The notes under the pieces: model-generated
The model's database searches: none
What the model was told of the DNA's origin: nothing
Seen by the model: the letters and a program-made list of their open reading frames with translations, nothing else
Source: Apostichopus japonicus
Taxonomy: Eukaryota; Echinodermata; Holothuroidea; Aspidochirotida; Stichopodidae
Direction of reading: 5' to 3'
Assembly (NCBI RefSeq): GCF_037975245.1
Contig: NC_092562.1
Location: 18,436,554 to 18,498,553, forward strand
Length of the DNA stretch: 62,000 nt
Position numbers and translations under genes: made by a program
In this document: piece after piece, positions 1 through 10,891 of the stretch
Layout of the letters: each line of letters starts with the position of its first letter
Numbering within the stretch: position 1 is the stretch's first letter

Positions 1-305
1 CATAGACATTGTGTTGGCCGTTCAAGGCACCTGAAGTGTATAATGAACATGGACAATCTTATAGAAGCCGAGTGTGTCTGGCCACTATCCGAACGTCTTC
101 TTGAAAGGAGCCTATTTGCCCCCCCCCCCCATGTGTTAATGTTTATTCTCAAATGCATGAACTTTGACATAATATCATCATAATCTCATAAGCTGAGTAT
201 AGTCGTACAAGATTTGGCGCCTGTATATGCGTACCTCCAGGGCATTCCCCGTTTAATCAACACGCCTCCCACACAATAGATTCCCAGTGCAGCCAATACG
301 GATAT

Positions 306-528
306 ATGCTCGTAGTCTTGGCCAAGTCGTTAGTAATACTCTTTTTCTCGCGTGCAAACTGTAAATGCCTCAGAGTCCGTTTCTGCATGCCTACCACGAA
401 TGTGCTTGCCCACTGTGTATTTTACATGCCCAAGGATCTGTCCGATACAAACATCGAAAGCGTTGCCGCGGGCGTTCTCTGGACAGTACAGCAAATAGAT
501 ACGGGAAAAAAGCTTTGTGAAAAGAAAG
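306..528 (+). CDS. Gene A, N-terminal exon: possible signal peptide plus Cys-containing segment
   Basis: An open frame begins at ATG 306 with a hydrophobic run (LVVLAKSLVILFF) followed by SRANCKC, which resembles a signal peptide. It continues through a segment with five cysteines and a non-repetitive, protein-like stretch (YMPKDLSDTNIESVAAGVLW, then KKLCEKK). It can end at AAAG|gtcact (donor at 529), leaving phase 1, which joins in frame to the next exon. The start context is weak (T at -3). Alternatively the exon begins at 374 after the acceptor tgcctcag (phase 2 entry), with the true start off the window. The donor is not a strong consensus. I do not recognise the domain. By position it would be the extracellular head of a membrane protein. 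Confidence 0.45.
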
Positions 529-732
529 GTCACTATATGCTGTTCATACTAGGGTCGTAACAAGACTTATATAGTAATATGCTCCCAGCCCCCCAAAAAG
601 GAAAAAACACAAAGCAAACCGATGCATTTAATTGGTGAACTATATTATGTTTACTATACGTGTTGGTCACAGTACTGTTTTGATTAATTGTCTTTTTATT
701 TTTTCTCACTTTTTCTCATTATTTTCTTATAG

Positions 733-783
733 CCTCTACGACAACGCAAGCTACCACAACCGTTCCTACGACAATAAAAGAGA
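733..783 (+). CDS. Gene A exon: Thr-rich stalk segment
   Basis: A 51-base exon follows a long pyrimidine tract ending in ttcttatag and precedes a consensus donor gtaagt. Phase 1 in and phase 1 out gives S-TTTQATTTVPTTIKE, about half threonine. This is typical of an O-glycosylated mucin-like stalk. The symmetric phase makes it a skippable cassette. It is too short to recognise by content alone. Support comes from both strong splice sites and phase agreement with the exon at 2922. Confidence 0.65.
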
Positions 784-2921
784 GTAAGTAAAATCTCCCC
801 CGATATACTGTTATACTTTTTGTATCTTTGTTATATTGCCATGTTGTGCTGTGCTTGGCGCTGGGCCTTCCACCCCCTCCCCTCCCGCACACGCCCCTAC
901 CCCACCTCTCGCACATATGAATGCTCAAAGTAGTTCTCTTGAACTCGGGGTTTCTTATCATATCGAGTGTATTTTCTTATAACAACTCCAAGCTTATACA
1001 ATACACGTTCCTCTGCATATATAACTTACGCGCCAAATTATATTAAATAATTAGCAAACACTAGGACATATGCAATAAAGTGTCATATCCTTTACACTGA
1101 ACAACATGTTACTATAGCAACGTTAACATTTGAATAGTTATTGTTTTATTGCTAATTAGTAATTTTGTAATGCTGCATAGGTTACCATAACAGTTCAGTG
1201 TATGGTAACATTTCGTACGTACTTCGCACATATTTACCTGAGAGGAGTTCTTACGTTTCTCGGCGTTATACCATGGTAAAAATGAAAAATATGCTAGAAC
1301 TCAGGACAGTGATAAAGTGGTCATATCTTTTTCGTTTCCCGGTGTAATGCCAATATTACGAGTAAGTTTGTATACTCACTCTGTTAATCAATGTAATAAG
1401 GCGTTCGATGTTCTAGTTTTGACTAAACTTAACGTAAACCTTTATACATGAATAAAGAAAACTGATGTCTCACCGAATATTATAGCTGTGAAAAGTGTGA
1501 GGAAAGCTACTTACGGTAACAATCACCTTAACAGCTTTACATTCTTTCCACATCCCAAAAGGAACAGGCTTGTTCAGTTTCAACACATATTGAAATTTTC
1601 CAAATGAATAATATATACGCCGCGTGAAGATGAATGCATGATTTTGACACATTAATTAAGGAACCAATGGCGAAGGAACCGGGGGGCTGGGGGCGCCAGC
1701 CCCCCCCCCAGTGAAAAATATGGGGGGGCGGAAGTATCATTCCCCCCCCGCTCCGCAAGTCAGAATACCCCTTTTTCATTTCCAAATGAGAAAAAAATCT
1801 CATTTGGAGCACCAAATTGCATCTATAAGGCCAGGTGAAAATGCAAAATTATTTACAAAATGGATTGGGTGTTGAAGTGTGCTATATTGCACCAAATTGC
1901 ATCTGAGGCCACCTGGAAATGCAAAAAAAATTCCAAAGGGGAGGGGGACACCCCCTCCCCTTAGACCCCTCCCCCAGGCCGGCCATCAGTCTTCAGCCCC
2001 CCCCCCCCCCCCCACTCAAAATAACCTACCTACGCAACTGTAAGGAACGATTACCCTTCAATTATCAAAGACAAAAAGTTTACTCATACACGTGAGAGAA
2101 ATTACATGTATCTGATTTGGTTGTTGTTTTACGCGTAATCCTTGATGCTTCATTGATAGTCGTGATACACACCATATGCACCCATGGACATAACCTTTTT
2201 AATTTATGATTTAGAAAAGAAAATAGATGCAATAAAAAGAAACACATTTGGTTTTACTTTCATCTTGATATAGCTTTGTTTCGTTGCAGAGATATTAACT
2301 TGTGAAATTGATTTGTTTTTCCTTCGGTACATTGCTTAATAATTTTATAGCGCCATGCACACATTGACAGCAATCAAACTGTTGTTATCTTTGTGTTTCA
2401 CTCATACAAGACATATTCATAGTTAAAATAATTATTTAAATGTAAAATAAAATCCCTACAGGAGTTCGATTATTTCCCTATGTTGTATATATAATCATTT
2501 AAACTGTTACAAGAATATATAAAGAGGACTTTGATGTGATATACATGTAATACTGCCAAAATGAACGTGATAAACTGCGTAAGGCCATTTAATGTCATTC
2601 GGAAAGAGTTTTAATTAATTCAAACAAAATATTAATTTAGAACTACGAATTATTAATTCATAGCAACGAAGTATATAATTCATAGCAACGAATTATTTCA
2701 ATTGTATCAACAGATTAAAACATGTTTTTCGAATTGGACATATGGGCTATCTTAAAAAAGCGAAGAAGCAGAGAGTTATATAATATACTTCATTTCACAA
2801 ACTTTTAAAAAAAAAACTTTTCAACTAAATATAGCTAGCGCCCTCATTTGGGTTTCTTCTTCGAAGTATAATGTTATTGTACTTCCAATCCTTACGAGTC
2901 CTATTTTAATTAATCTTTCAG
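784..2921 (+). other. Gene A intron with one MITE
   Basis: There is no convincing exon here. The stretch holds the MITE at 1665-2040. A short direct repeat of about 18 bases (ataattcatagcaacgaa) occurs twice at about 2650-2695. The rest is AT-rich unique sequence. Confidence 0.5.
1665..2040 (-). mobile_element. hAT-type MITE, family 1, inverted orientation
   Basis: A 376-bp element has inverted ends: caatggcgaaggaacc at the left, and at the right tacctacgcaactg, whose complement begins CAGTTGCGTAGG. It is flanked on both sides by the exact 8-bp duplication taaggaac (1657-1664 and 2041-2048), the hAT hallmark. It is an uninterrupted, reverse-oriented relative of the element at 10892-11827. 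Internally it has poly-C/G tracts and an inverted catttccaaatgag/ctcatttgga stem. There is no coding capacity, so it is non-autonomous. Confidence 0.9.
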
Positions 2922-3134
2922 CCACAGAAGCTAGTATCAAGCAACCGACCACGTCTTCCTCAACATCATCATCATCACACACAAGCTCTACAGAAGCTGC
3001 TGCATCGGAGAAGAAAAGCACAGATTCGTCTGATAATAGTTCTGGAGATCAAGATGGTGATGGCGATAGCGGTGACGTCACATCTACCACCATGGTACCA
3101 AACAATGAACAGGAAAATACCTCTAAAGATAAAG
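2922..3134 (+). CDS. Gene A exon: Ser/Thr-rich mucin-like ectodomain
   Basis: A 213-base exon between acceptor taatctttcag and donor g|gtattt, phase 1 in and 1 out, encodes 70 full codons. The content is strongly non-random: PTTSSSTSSSSHTSSTEAAA, then an acidic DGDGDSGD stretch, then a TSTTMVPNN segment. Two N-glycosylation sequons are visible (DNSSG and ENTSK). The composition, with no cysteines, points to an extended O-glycosylated stalk directly upstream of a transmembrane exon. The acidic patch could add negative charge or bind calcium, but no named motif is seen. No homologous family is recognised. Confidence 0.75.
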
Positions 3135-4565
3135 GTATTTGTTTAACATGCAGACATCACGTAATTATACGGACAATTTGAAGGAAAGGGAGAGGAATAG
3201 AGAAGGGGTGGATGGAGGGAAGGGGGAGGGAGTGTAGGATCGAGGGGGTGGACTAATGTTGATTTTAAAGTTGGAAGTCGGTATTCGGGCTGGGCCAGAG
3301 ATGAGGGAGAAGGCAGGTGGGGCACGAAGGGTTAGGAAATCGCGTTCGCCTGAAAAAGATCTAAAACAATTTTACACGTCACATTATTACGCAAAGTTAC
3401 AACTTATATGTCTGGGTTGTGTCCCTGAGCAATGATTGTATCCGTTAGTTCATTTTATGTGAAAAGAATAAAATATATTCAAAATAGCAACAACAATCAT
3501 ATAGCAATTATTTTCAAAGTCTAAGCAGAAGTGTCCTGCCTTTGCCAGTTTCAATTTTCAGCATAAACTATACTCCACATATACAACGAAAGCACTCACC
3601 CCTCCCTCTATATCTGTCCTTAATTTTTTTTCTTTTTTTGCTATATGAAGTCAGTATTTTGCAACTAACAGAACAGAAACAAGATTTAACTGCCCACTTA
3701 TTAGGTAATAAAAAAAATATTTATACTGGGTGGCATTGTATTTCCTCAAAAATCGAACGTATTGATACAAGAGAAAGTATGGAAACTAAAAACTAAAATG
3801 AATGAAGAGGCTTTTAACTTGCGAGGGGCTCACAATTTTTTGAAGATGTCACACACCCCATCCCCCTCCCCCTCCCGATCACCTACAATTTCCCCATTTG
3901 AGCGGCCACCGATAGCAAGTATATACTTTTGACCTAGCCCATCTGCCACGAGTCGCATATACCACGCTCTGCCCAGTGGCGGAGCTAGGGGTGTTGGTCA
4001 GAGGGGGCGATAATAGTTTATAGGGGCGCTTTCGACACTATCTAAGCGGAGCTCCACCACAGGTTGGCGCGGAGCGTAGAGAAATTTTGTGAGTCAAGAT
4101 ACTCCTTAGATCGCCGGAGATGACCCTTTCCGGGTCTTGCTAATTTGCAGATAAACGAAGAATAAATAGGTGTCATCGCTATTTGTGACAACTCTGAAGT
4201 TTATATGGGTGTTGAAAGTGTATGCGCTTCATCACAAGACCGCTGTTAGAGCATTTTGTCAGAAAATTACACCAACAAAATGTGACAAATGTCAATAAGT
4301 AGATGAGAGCGCAATAATAAAGTCAATAATCACGAATAAGTAAAAAGTGGTAAAAAGCTGAAAAGGGCGCCAGCAGTCCATTTGAGTCCGTCAGGGGGGA
4401 ATTCGCTCCGCCACTGGCTGTGCCCCCCCCCCCCCAACTCTTTACTACTCGTTGACCATTATGTTCCACGTAGGAGCTGTGTCTTTTAAAAGGAGCGTGA
4501 GCGTAAATAAGCGGTATAATTATGTCGACTAAAAGTAAACTAACACATTTTTTTTCATTGCTTAG
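3135..4565 (+). other. Gene A intron
   Basis: The intron contains a purine-rich patch (about 3178-3320, runs of GGA and GGGAGGG) and the hAT MITE at 3974-4416. No exon was recognised. Confidence 0.5.
3974..4416 (+). mobile_element. hAT-type MITE with CAGTGGCGGAGC ends
   Basis: A 443-bp element starts CAGTGGCGGAGCTAG and ends with the inverse GCTCCGCCACTG (12-bp perfect inverted ends). The flanks gctctgcc (3966-3973) and gctgtgcc (4417-4424) match at 7 of 8 bases, an aged 8-bp target duplication. No transposase frame is present. The insertion lies inside a gene A intron. Confidence 0.85.
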
Positions 4566-4678
4566 TTTCAGGGGATCGTGGTAAATACAAATGGTTTCTC
4601 TTCTTGATTCTCCTTGTGTTACTCGTCGTGGGGTCACTAGTCACCATGTGGGCGATAAGACGATCCGCAAAGAGCCAC
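4566..4678 (+). CDS. Gene A exon: transmembrane segment
   Basis: The exon enters in phase 1 after ttcattgcttag and leaves in phase 0 before gtaagtat. It encodes SGDRGKYK, then a hydrophobic helix of about 22 residues starting WFLFLILLVLLVVGSLV, then the basic flank RRSAKSH. The positive-inside rule places the C-terminus in the cytoplasm, making gene A a type I single-pass membrane protein after its Ser/Thr stalk. A second acceptor six bases downstream (tttcag at 4566-4571) is in the same phase and would drop only Val-Ser. This is the clearest functional element of gene A. Confidence 0.8.
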
Positions 4679-5193
4679 GTAAGTATATAACACATAAGTA
4701 CATATATACCAATAAGACGGGTTACTATAGAGCAACTTGCCGTTAATATTCATCCGCAAGATTGCTGATATTACAGAATGACTACATTTATTTTAGCGAT
4801 ATTCTTAAAGTTGCGACGGAGAGTCTAATATCCTACCCCCCCCCCTCCCCCTTAGTAGGTTAGTATATTGAAAGTTAGTATATATGTGTTAGTATATATA
4901 AAGTTAGTATAGGCTATATGTGTTAGTATATAAAGTTAGTATATATAAAGTTAGTATATATAAAGTTAGTATGTGTTAGTATATATAAAGTTAGTATATA
5001 TGTGTTAGTATATAAAGTTAGTATATAAAGTTAGTATATATAAAGTTAGTATATATGTGCTACAATTTAATAAAGAGAAAAACATCTCTAGTATGTCCAG
5101 CTATACGCAAGAATATCATGACAAATTTTGAATTGATTCTCAAATACATTTTGCTCTTTTAGCTGTAGTAAATTCTGGTTAACTTTTTCACAG
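4679..5193 (+). other. Short gene A intron with minisatellite
   Basis: Most of this intron is the GTTAGTATATATAAA minisatellite at 4856-5056, preceded by a poly-C/CT tract. Confidence 0.6.
4856..5056 (+). repeat. Minisatellite, unit about GTTAGTATATATAAA
   Basis: About a dozen imperfect units of 13-17 bases alternate between ...taaa and ...tgt endings (gttagtatatataaa, gttagtatatatgt). They lie immediately upstream of the acceptor of the next gene A exon. Confidence 0.9.
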
Positions 5194-5293
5194 GGTAAAT
5201 ATAATCCAAACGCTGCTTTTATGGCGTATGCGCTTGACGCTGAAAGAGCGCCACCAGCATCACCATCGCCGTCGACAAATGGAAGTTTTGGAG
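5194..5293 (+). CDS. Gene A exon: proximal cytoplasmic tail
   Basis: Phase 0 entry after aactttttcacag and phase 1 exit at GGAG|gtactt. It gives 33 codons: GKYNPNAAFMAYALDAERAP, then PASPSPSTNGSFG. The Pro/Ser-rich end and several tyrosines (KYNP, AYAL) are compatible with a signalling or adaptor-binding tail. YNPN resembles, but does not match, an NPxY motif. The reading frame stays open into the intron for two more codons only in another frame, so splicing is assumed. The following exon is not identified with confidence. Confidence 0.6.
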
Positions 5294-6188
5294 GTACTTT
5301 GGGGTTGTTTGTGTTGTCCCAAATTCTGCACCCTTTCCCTTTCCTCAAAGCTTGCATCCTTCCTTTCAACAATTGCATTTCTTTCTGTGGTGGGTGAACG
5401 TGTCTTTTATCTCTCCCATTTCAAGATGACACTTAAACCTACGTTTGAGACAAAGCTCACAGAAAATGGAAGTCCAGTACTCTGTAGAAGTACTTTGGTT
5501 AGCCAATGGTTTATTTTAGCAGACGATGCAATAAGTAGAAAGAAATACGTCATGCTATTTAATTTCGTGTTAGTCTCAAAAGCCTTAGCTATTATGGGTT
5601 TCGAAATGTTGTTTTGATTGGCTGTGTAGTACTGACCAGATGTATATCGTCTGTTACTTATGTGATTGCATCATATCAATTTCTATGGATTGCCTACATC
5701 AAAACCCATAAAATAACCAGATGCACTCATTATGGTTCTCCCAGTTTTGGATTAAAATAATTTTAAAATCAGTTGTTTCGAAAAAAAGTCAACCTATTAG
5801 ATTTAATTAACATCACTGTGGTCACGTGATCATGGTCTTGGTGTAATTTGAAGATTGGAATCGAAAAAGGAGTCACCTTTAGGTGATAGAATAACATTAT
5901 CACTGTACTCTTAGTATTGATAGTTTCCATTCGATATCCAATAATCGATATTCCAGCTGGTTTATAAATCTATCCTCAAAGTAGGTGATCATTTCCAACG
6001 TAATTCAATCTTTTGTTTCAAACGCAACGTCCTCATTCTCATTTAGTTTTTACTCTAGAAATACACGCATGCAGTCGGCATGAATATATATGCATGTATA
6101 GAACAAATGCATTAATATAAACGCACACTAAATGCATTGGGCACGTATGTATTCACTCATGTATGATTTCTTTCCTTTCTTTGTGCAG
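5294..6188 (+). other. No clear gene; possible intron of gene A
   Basis: Unique AT-rich sequence with no recognisable exon. An E-box palindrome (tcacgtga, about 5822) is the only site noticed. Confidence 0.4.
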
Positions 6189-6253
6189 TGTATATCTGTT
6201 TGGGTTGGACATGTGGCGGTAAACTATATTTGGATGTTTCAATTGGTCCGTAA
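6189..6253 (+). CDS. Candidate terminal exon of gene A (weak)
   Basis: A strong pyrimidine tract ends in ctttctttgtgcag at 6188. Entering in phase 1 from the exon at 5194, the frame reads V-YICLGWTCGGKLYLDVSIGP and then TAA. This would close gene A with a 21-residue extension. The fit rests on phase and acceptor quality only. The peptide is not similar to anything I know. A donor-like gcg|gtaaac at about 6219 could make it an internal exon instead. Confidence 0.22.
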
Positions 6254-7620
6254 ATGGGTTGTTCTGTAAATTAATGCATGGTTTGCCATTTAAGACGTAA
6301 AACTGTTTCGTAAGTCATTAAAACGACGAAGCATAAACTCTATCATAACGGCAACGATAAGATATCGTATCTGCATGGAGTACCTGTAAAAACGGCGATT
6401 AAACTCTTGTAATCCAGAATATAATCACTGGCAAAGAAAGATGTAGATATGCCTACATATCAGCTGAAATTGTCAATTTTTGCTTTGTTTATAATCAATC
6501 ATCACATTTTGCAGTTCCTTGCACTTACTTCCTCCTCACTGTTATAAGAATAGGCAATTAGAGTGCATTGATCAATCAATCAATCATGTTAGATATGTAG
6601 GTAATGCATTCATTTCTTCGGTTTGTGATGGGCATTGCACTATACGTTCATATATGGCATGTGTGTGTTGTTAGTTTAAGGGAATCCATTCGGTGACGTA
6701 TATAATCAGCTTGTAAAATAACAGGCGCCACAGACTAATTTGAATGACACTGGACAGGATGTTTTGTTTACTGAGAAGAAGGCCTAGAAATTAAAAGTAA
6801 ATATTAAACATCATTCTGAATTAGTATTTACTATTCCAAAATCCAATATCTTGAATGGACGGGAGCTAGGACTATAAGACATCACTGCAAGAACCAAGAA
6901 ATCAACCCCCCCCCCCCACACACACACACACAGTGAAAGTACCTACATAACATCCCGGACAGAAAATTGAGCTATAAGGAATAACCCCAAGGAACCAAAT
7001 GATCCACCCCTCCCCCCACCCCACACACACAGAAAACAAAAATGATGATTTCTACGTCATTGACAGAAAATCGAAACATGCAGATGGTATATGCAAAATT
7101 GTATATTGGATTTACACGGTACTTTAATATATCAAAGTATTACAATTTGGAATTCTTACTATAGCTACGCATGTAAACCCATTGATCCTGCTCTGTTCCT
7201 TTGCTTGTTAATATTTTCGTGCTTCCCTCCTTATTTTTGTTTTATATTTTACATTACTATAACTTTCTGTCACTATATTGTTATATGGAAGCGCTTTTCC
7301 TCTTTCGTGTATAAGAAAACTGACATGATCGGTGCCATTGTTGTGTTTCGGTAATAATATATCTCTAAAGCTTAATAAGGTTTGTAAAATCATTATATTT
7401 TATATGCGGTTATTGCATTTAACCTTATACATTGCTCAATATTTATCGCATTACATCGGGTACGATTGCGTCTCATCGCGTGGTGTCGGGCAAAATATCA
7501 CAATAAATTGTATTTGTGCGGTGAGTGGTGATCCTCTTGTTGAGTGAGGTTTTGCTGTCCAATTTTCGTTTGAAAATAATATCACGATGACAGACAATGT
7601 AACACTCACGGTGAAGGCGA

Positions 7621-7760
7621 AAATATAAAACAACATACAACAAACAACAATTACAACAAACAACATGCAACAACAACATACAACACACAACAACATGTAA
7701 AAAACAACACACAACAACAACACATAACAACATACAACATGCAACAACATGCAACAAACT
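7621..7760 (+). repeat. CAACA/CATACAACA microsatellite
   Basis: About 140 bases consist almost wholly of aacaacata, acaacaa and caacatg units. Open frames across it on the minus strand (runs of Val-Val-Cys-Cys) are repeat artefacts. Confidence 0.9.
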
Positions 7761-8077
7761 GGCGTCCACAATACGAGGAATCTCTTTATTCTGTTTAAAA
7801 GTATAAAAATAAGGGGGATAGATAATGATATGATTTTTGACCACACAGCTTATATATACATGGGCCTATGTCATATAGCGCAACTTCGAATAGACAAATT
7901 TGAAAGATGGTGATAATCTATCAGGTTATAGCTGAGTCATAAAATGTTACTATCGCAAATGACCGAACATGATACAAATGTAAACAAAACACTGCACCGT
8001 TCGTTCACTCATGTACTTATTTATATTTTACTTATTTGGTATCTTATTTCCCTTTCTTTCTTCGTCTTATCTTCTAG

Positions 8078-8131
8078 GACCAGTCGACTGACGCAAGGAC
8101 TTTCAGACTGGAAAAAGGACCAAGTGCATAA
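8078..8131 (+). CDS. Candidate alternative terminal exon of gene A (weak)
   Basis: One of the best acceptors in the region (ctttctttcttcgtcttatcttctag) ends at 8077. In phase 0 the following sequence reads DQSTDARTFRLEKGPSA then TAA, which looks protein-like. In the phase 1 left by the exon at 5194 it instead gives GPVD and a stop at 8089-8091. Either could close gene A. Neither is confirmed, and the phase 0 reading needs an unknown preceding exon. Confidence 0.2.
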   Translation, partial: DQSTDARTFRLEKGPSA

Positions 8132-9810
8132 GAAAACTTTCAAACATTGGCGTGGTTCACTCACATAATTATAATACTAAGGAGGAAAGTATGGAGGTTT
8201 CTAAGTGTCATCACATCACAAGGAACTAAAACTATATCATTATATATATATCTCAATATATATCTTGTTGTAGTAGGATGGACAGGTTTACATAGTCACA
8301 ATGTTCCCAGCAAATTGCGAGCTTAATGTCTTGTGATAAGATGACACTTGTGGACATATGTATATAGCCACTTTCAATAGGTATACCAAAGAAGTTAAAA
8401 GGACCAAATATGTGGTGTGAAGGGAAAAGGTCATAGGGAGGAGGGGGGGTCATCGTCCATGGAAAGGCGTCGGGTGAAAGTACGGTAATATTTTCACGTC
8501 AAAGGTGGCTATATATATATATATTATCCAACTTATTATTATCTACGTTATCAATCATCAATTGGTTTTCCTTAAAACGTTTAATTGTTCTCGTTTTCCA
8601 ACTGACACTATTTTATATCAAAAACTGAAAAAAAGGATTAAGTACTGTATATCGCAAACTAATTCTTCGGAAACATTTACGACTTTTAAAAAGTGTATAA
8701 GAAAAAGTTCGTTGGGGCAGAATATGTATCTTGATTTCTTTTAATCACTTCGCATGTATTCTAGAAGTAATTTTTTTCAACTTTCGTGCTTATTCCCGTC
8801 ATGGACAAGGCAAACTAAAAATGTGCAAAAATTGCACTTAATTATCTTCAATATTTGTTAGTGGTGTATGTTGCGTTGAACTTGCTAATGTGTGGCGGAA
8901 CAAAACTCTATTGTATTTAATTCGGTTAGTTCCAAACGAAACCAAATGTATTATTTAAAGTTTGTCGGACACAGAGTTTTTTGTCTCTAATAATGTAGAT
9001 ACTATGTTCTCCACCTTTCTCTATCCATGGGTCCATAGAGACAATAAACATATGTTCACGACCCCCCCCCCCCCCCTCTACACACACAGAGTATCAACAG
9101 CCATCCATAGTTCTTCCATGGTTGGAACTGACGTCAGTTTCTTTGCCCGAGGTCGCACTCAGTTCAGACTTACTGTGACTATGTTGACAGTGTACATTAG
9201 CCAGTGTAATACTGACGGGCTCGTTCGACTATTGCAAACCCTAGTTTATTCGTAGACTCAGTTGCTAATTGCGCTCACGGACCCTCCCCCTCCCCTCCCC
9301 ACTCCAATTGTTTCCACGGACCAAACTTTGAGAACAATGAGTATAGACGGTTAATACGTTGCTGAACCACAGAAGTGGTGAACATAATGTAACCGAAGAG
9401 ATCTCTGACAGTGATCGGTATCCAACGAATGTCACGTGACTTGGTTCGAATGACTCCTCCCCCCCCCAAAAAAAAAAAATCAAAGTAAACGCGATATATC
9501 GATATCGGGCAGACTTTTTTATGAGTATATAAGAAATAAATGTATCATAGTCGTTTAGCTTGAAATGTAAATAGCAAACCGTAGTTCCGGGATAAACAAG
9601 AGCTAAGGGGGAGGGGGGGGGGGCTTGTAAGAGAAACAGAAAAGTTGAATGGTGGATGTTGTTTACCGTTTTATACTTAGATACTTTGATATTTTGTAGA
9701 AAATATTATGTTTACATTCTTTCGGTTTAATTACATTATTATTTGCCATGCCTTATTGACAATTTAATACTTGTTTACGTTGTACTAATGTATATAATAA
9801 CGTACTAACG

Positions 9811-9973
<163 letters not shown>

Positions 9974-10891
9974 GTTTATATGGAAACATTTAAGAAATAA
10001 ACTGGATGTGATCATATTTAACCGTTCTGGAAATGTGAGTATATGATTTCCAGGTTTTTGTATTACACATTTTTTTTATTATAACGCTGATGACGCAATA
10101 TTAATATATACGAGGGTATACAAAGCAAATATAACGGTCTGTTACTTTTTCTGTTTCACTATCAAATCCATTTTCCTTACAATATCTTGAACGACTTATG
10201 TCTCACCAATATATTGTCTCTCGGTTTTTGTTCTGGGAGTATTGACAAATGTATTCAAACATAAATATCAAAACGTGCGACAAATATTTAAGTAAGATGT
10301 TAAAGACGGCTAGCATACAAAATTGATGGTTTCGACGTGGAGGAAAAGTATAGCTCATGCAGCAATGACTCTTCACTGTACGCCCTTCTCGGTTCCCCCA
10401 ATATATATCATGTATGGGCATTAAAGATGAACGATAGTGATTTTTCAGCATCGACGAAAAAATACGATTTTATTCAAAAGTATTCTAGTTGGTTTCCATA
10501 TTACACATGTGAAAATTCAAGTCAATCCGATGTTGGGAAAGGCTTAAAAAAAATTCCTAAACTCGTTGATTTTTTAAACAAAAATTGGGCTTTTCGCGAA
10601 CAGCGATATGATGATCACGTGATCTACAGTGACATGTGACGTCATTATGATGATAACAAAGTGAGCTCGGCGTAATGTACTTCAGCTGTGTGCACTTAGT
10701 GTGTAAGTTTAGTTGCAACCTACTCTATATTGGACTCGACAAACAACCTAAACCAGAGAGGAGATTTGATACACTGCGTGAGACATTTAACGGTCTAATT
10801 TTAATAAGGTGTTATTGTTCCTGCTTTTTCTTGTCGTTTTAGTGAAACCGACTGCCCCAATGTAAATTACGGAATAATCGGTCATAGAGCC

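Noticed and set aside
7451-7846. Minus-strand open frames rich in Val, Cys and Leu
   Set aside because: They are translations of the CAACAACATA microsatellite.
8962-9255. Open frame across a poly-C tract (PPPP segment)
   Set aside because: Homopolymer-dependent frame with no splice or start support.
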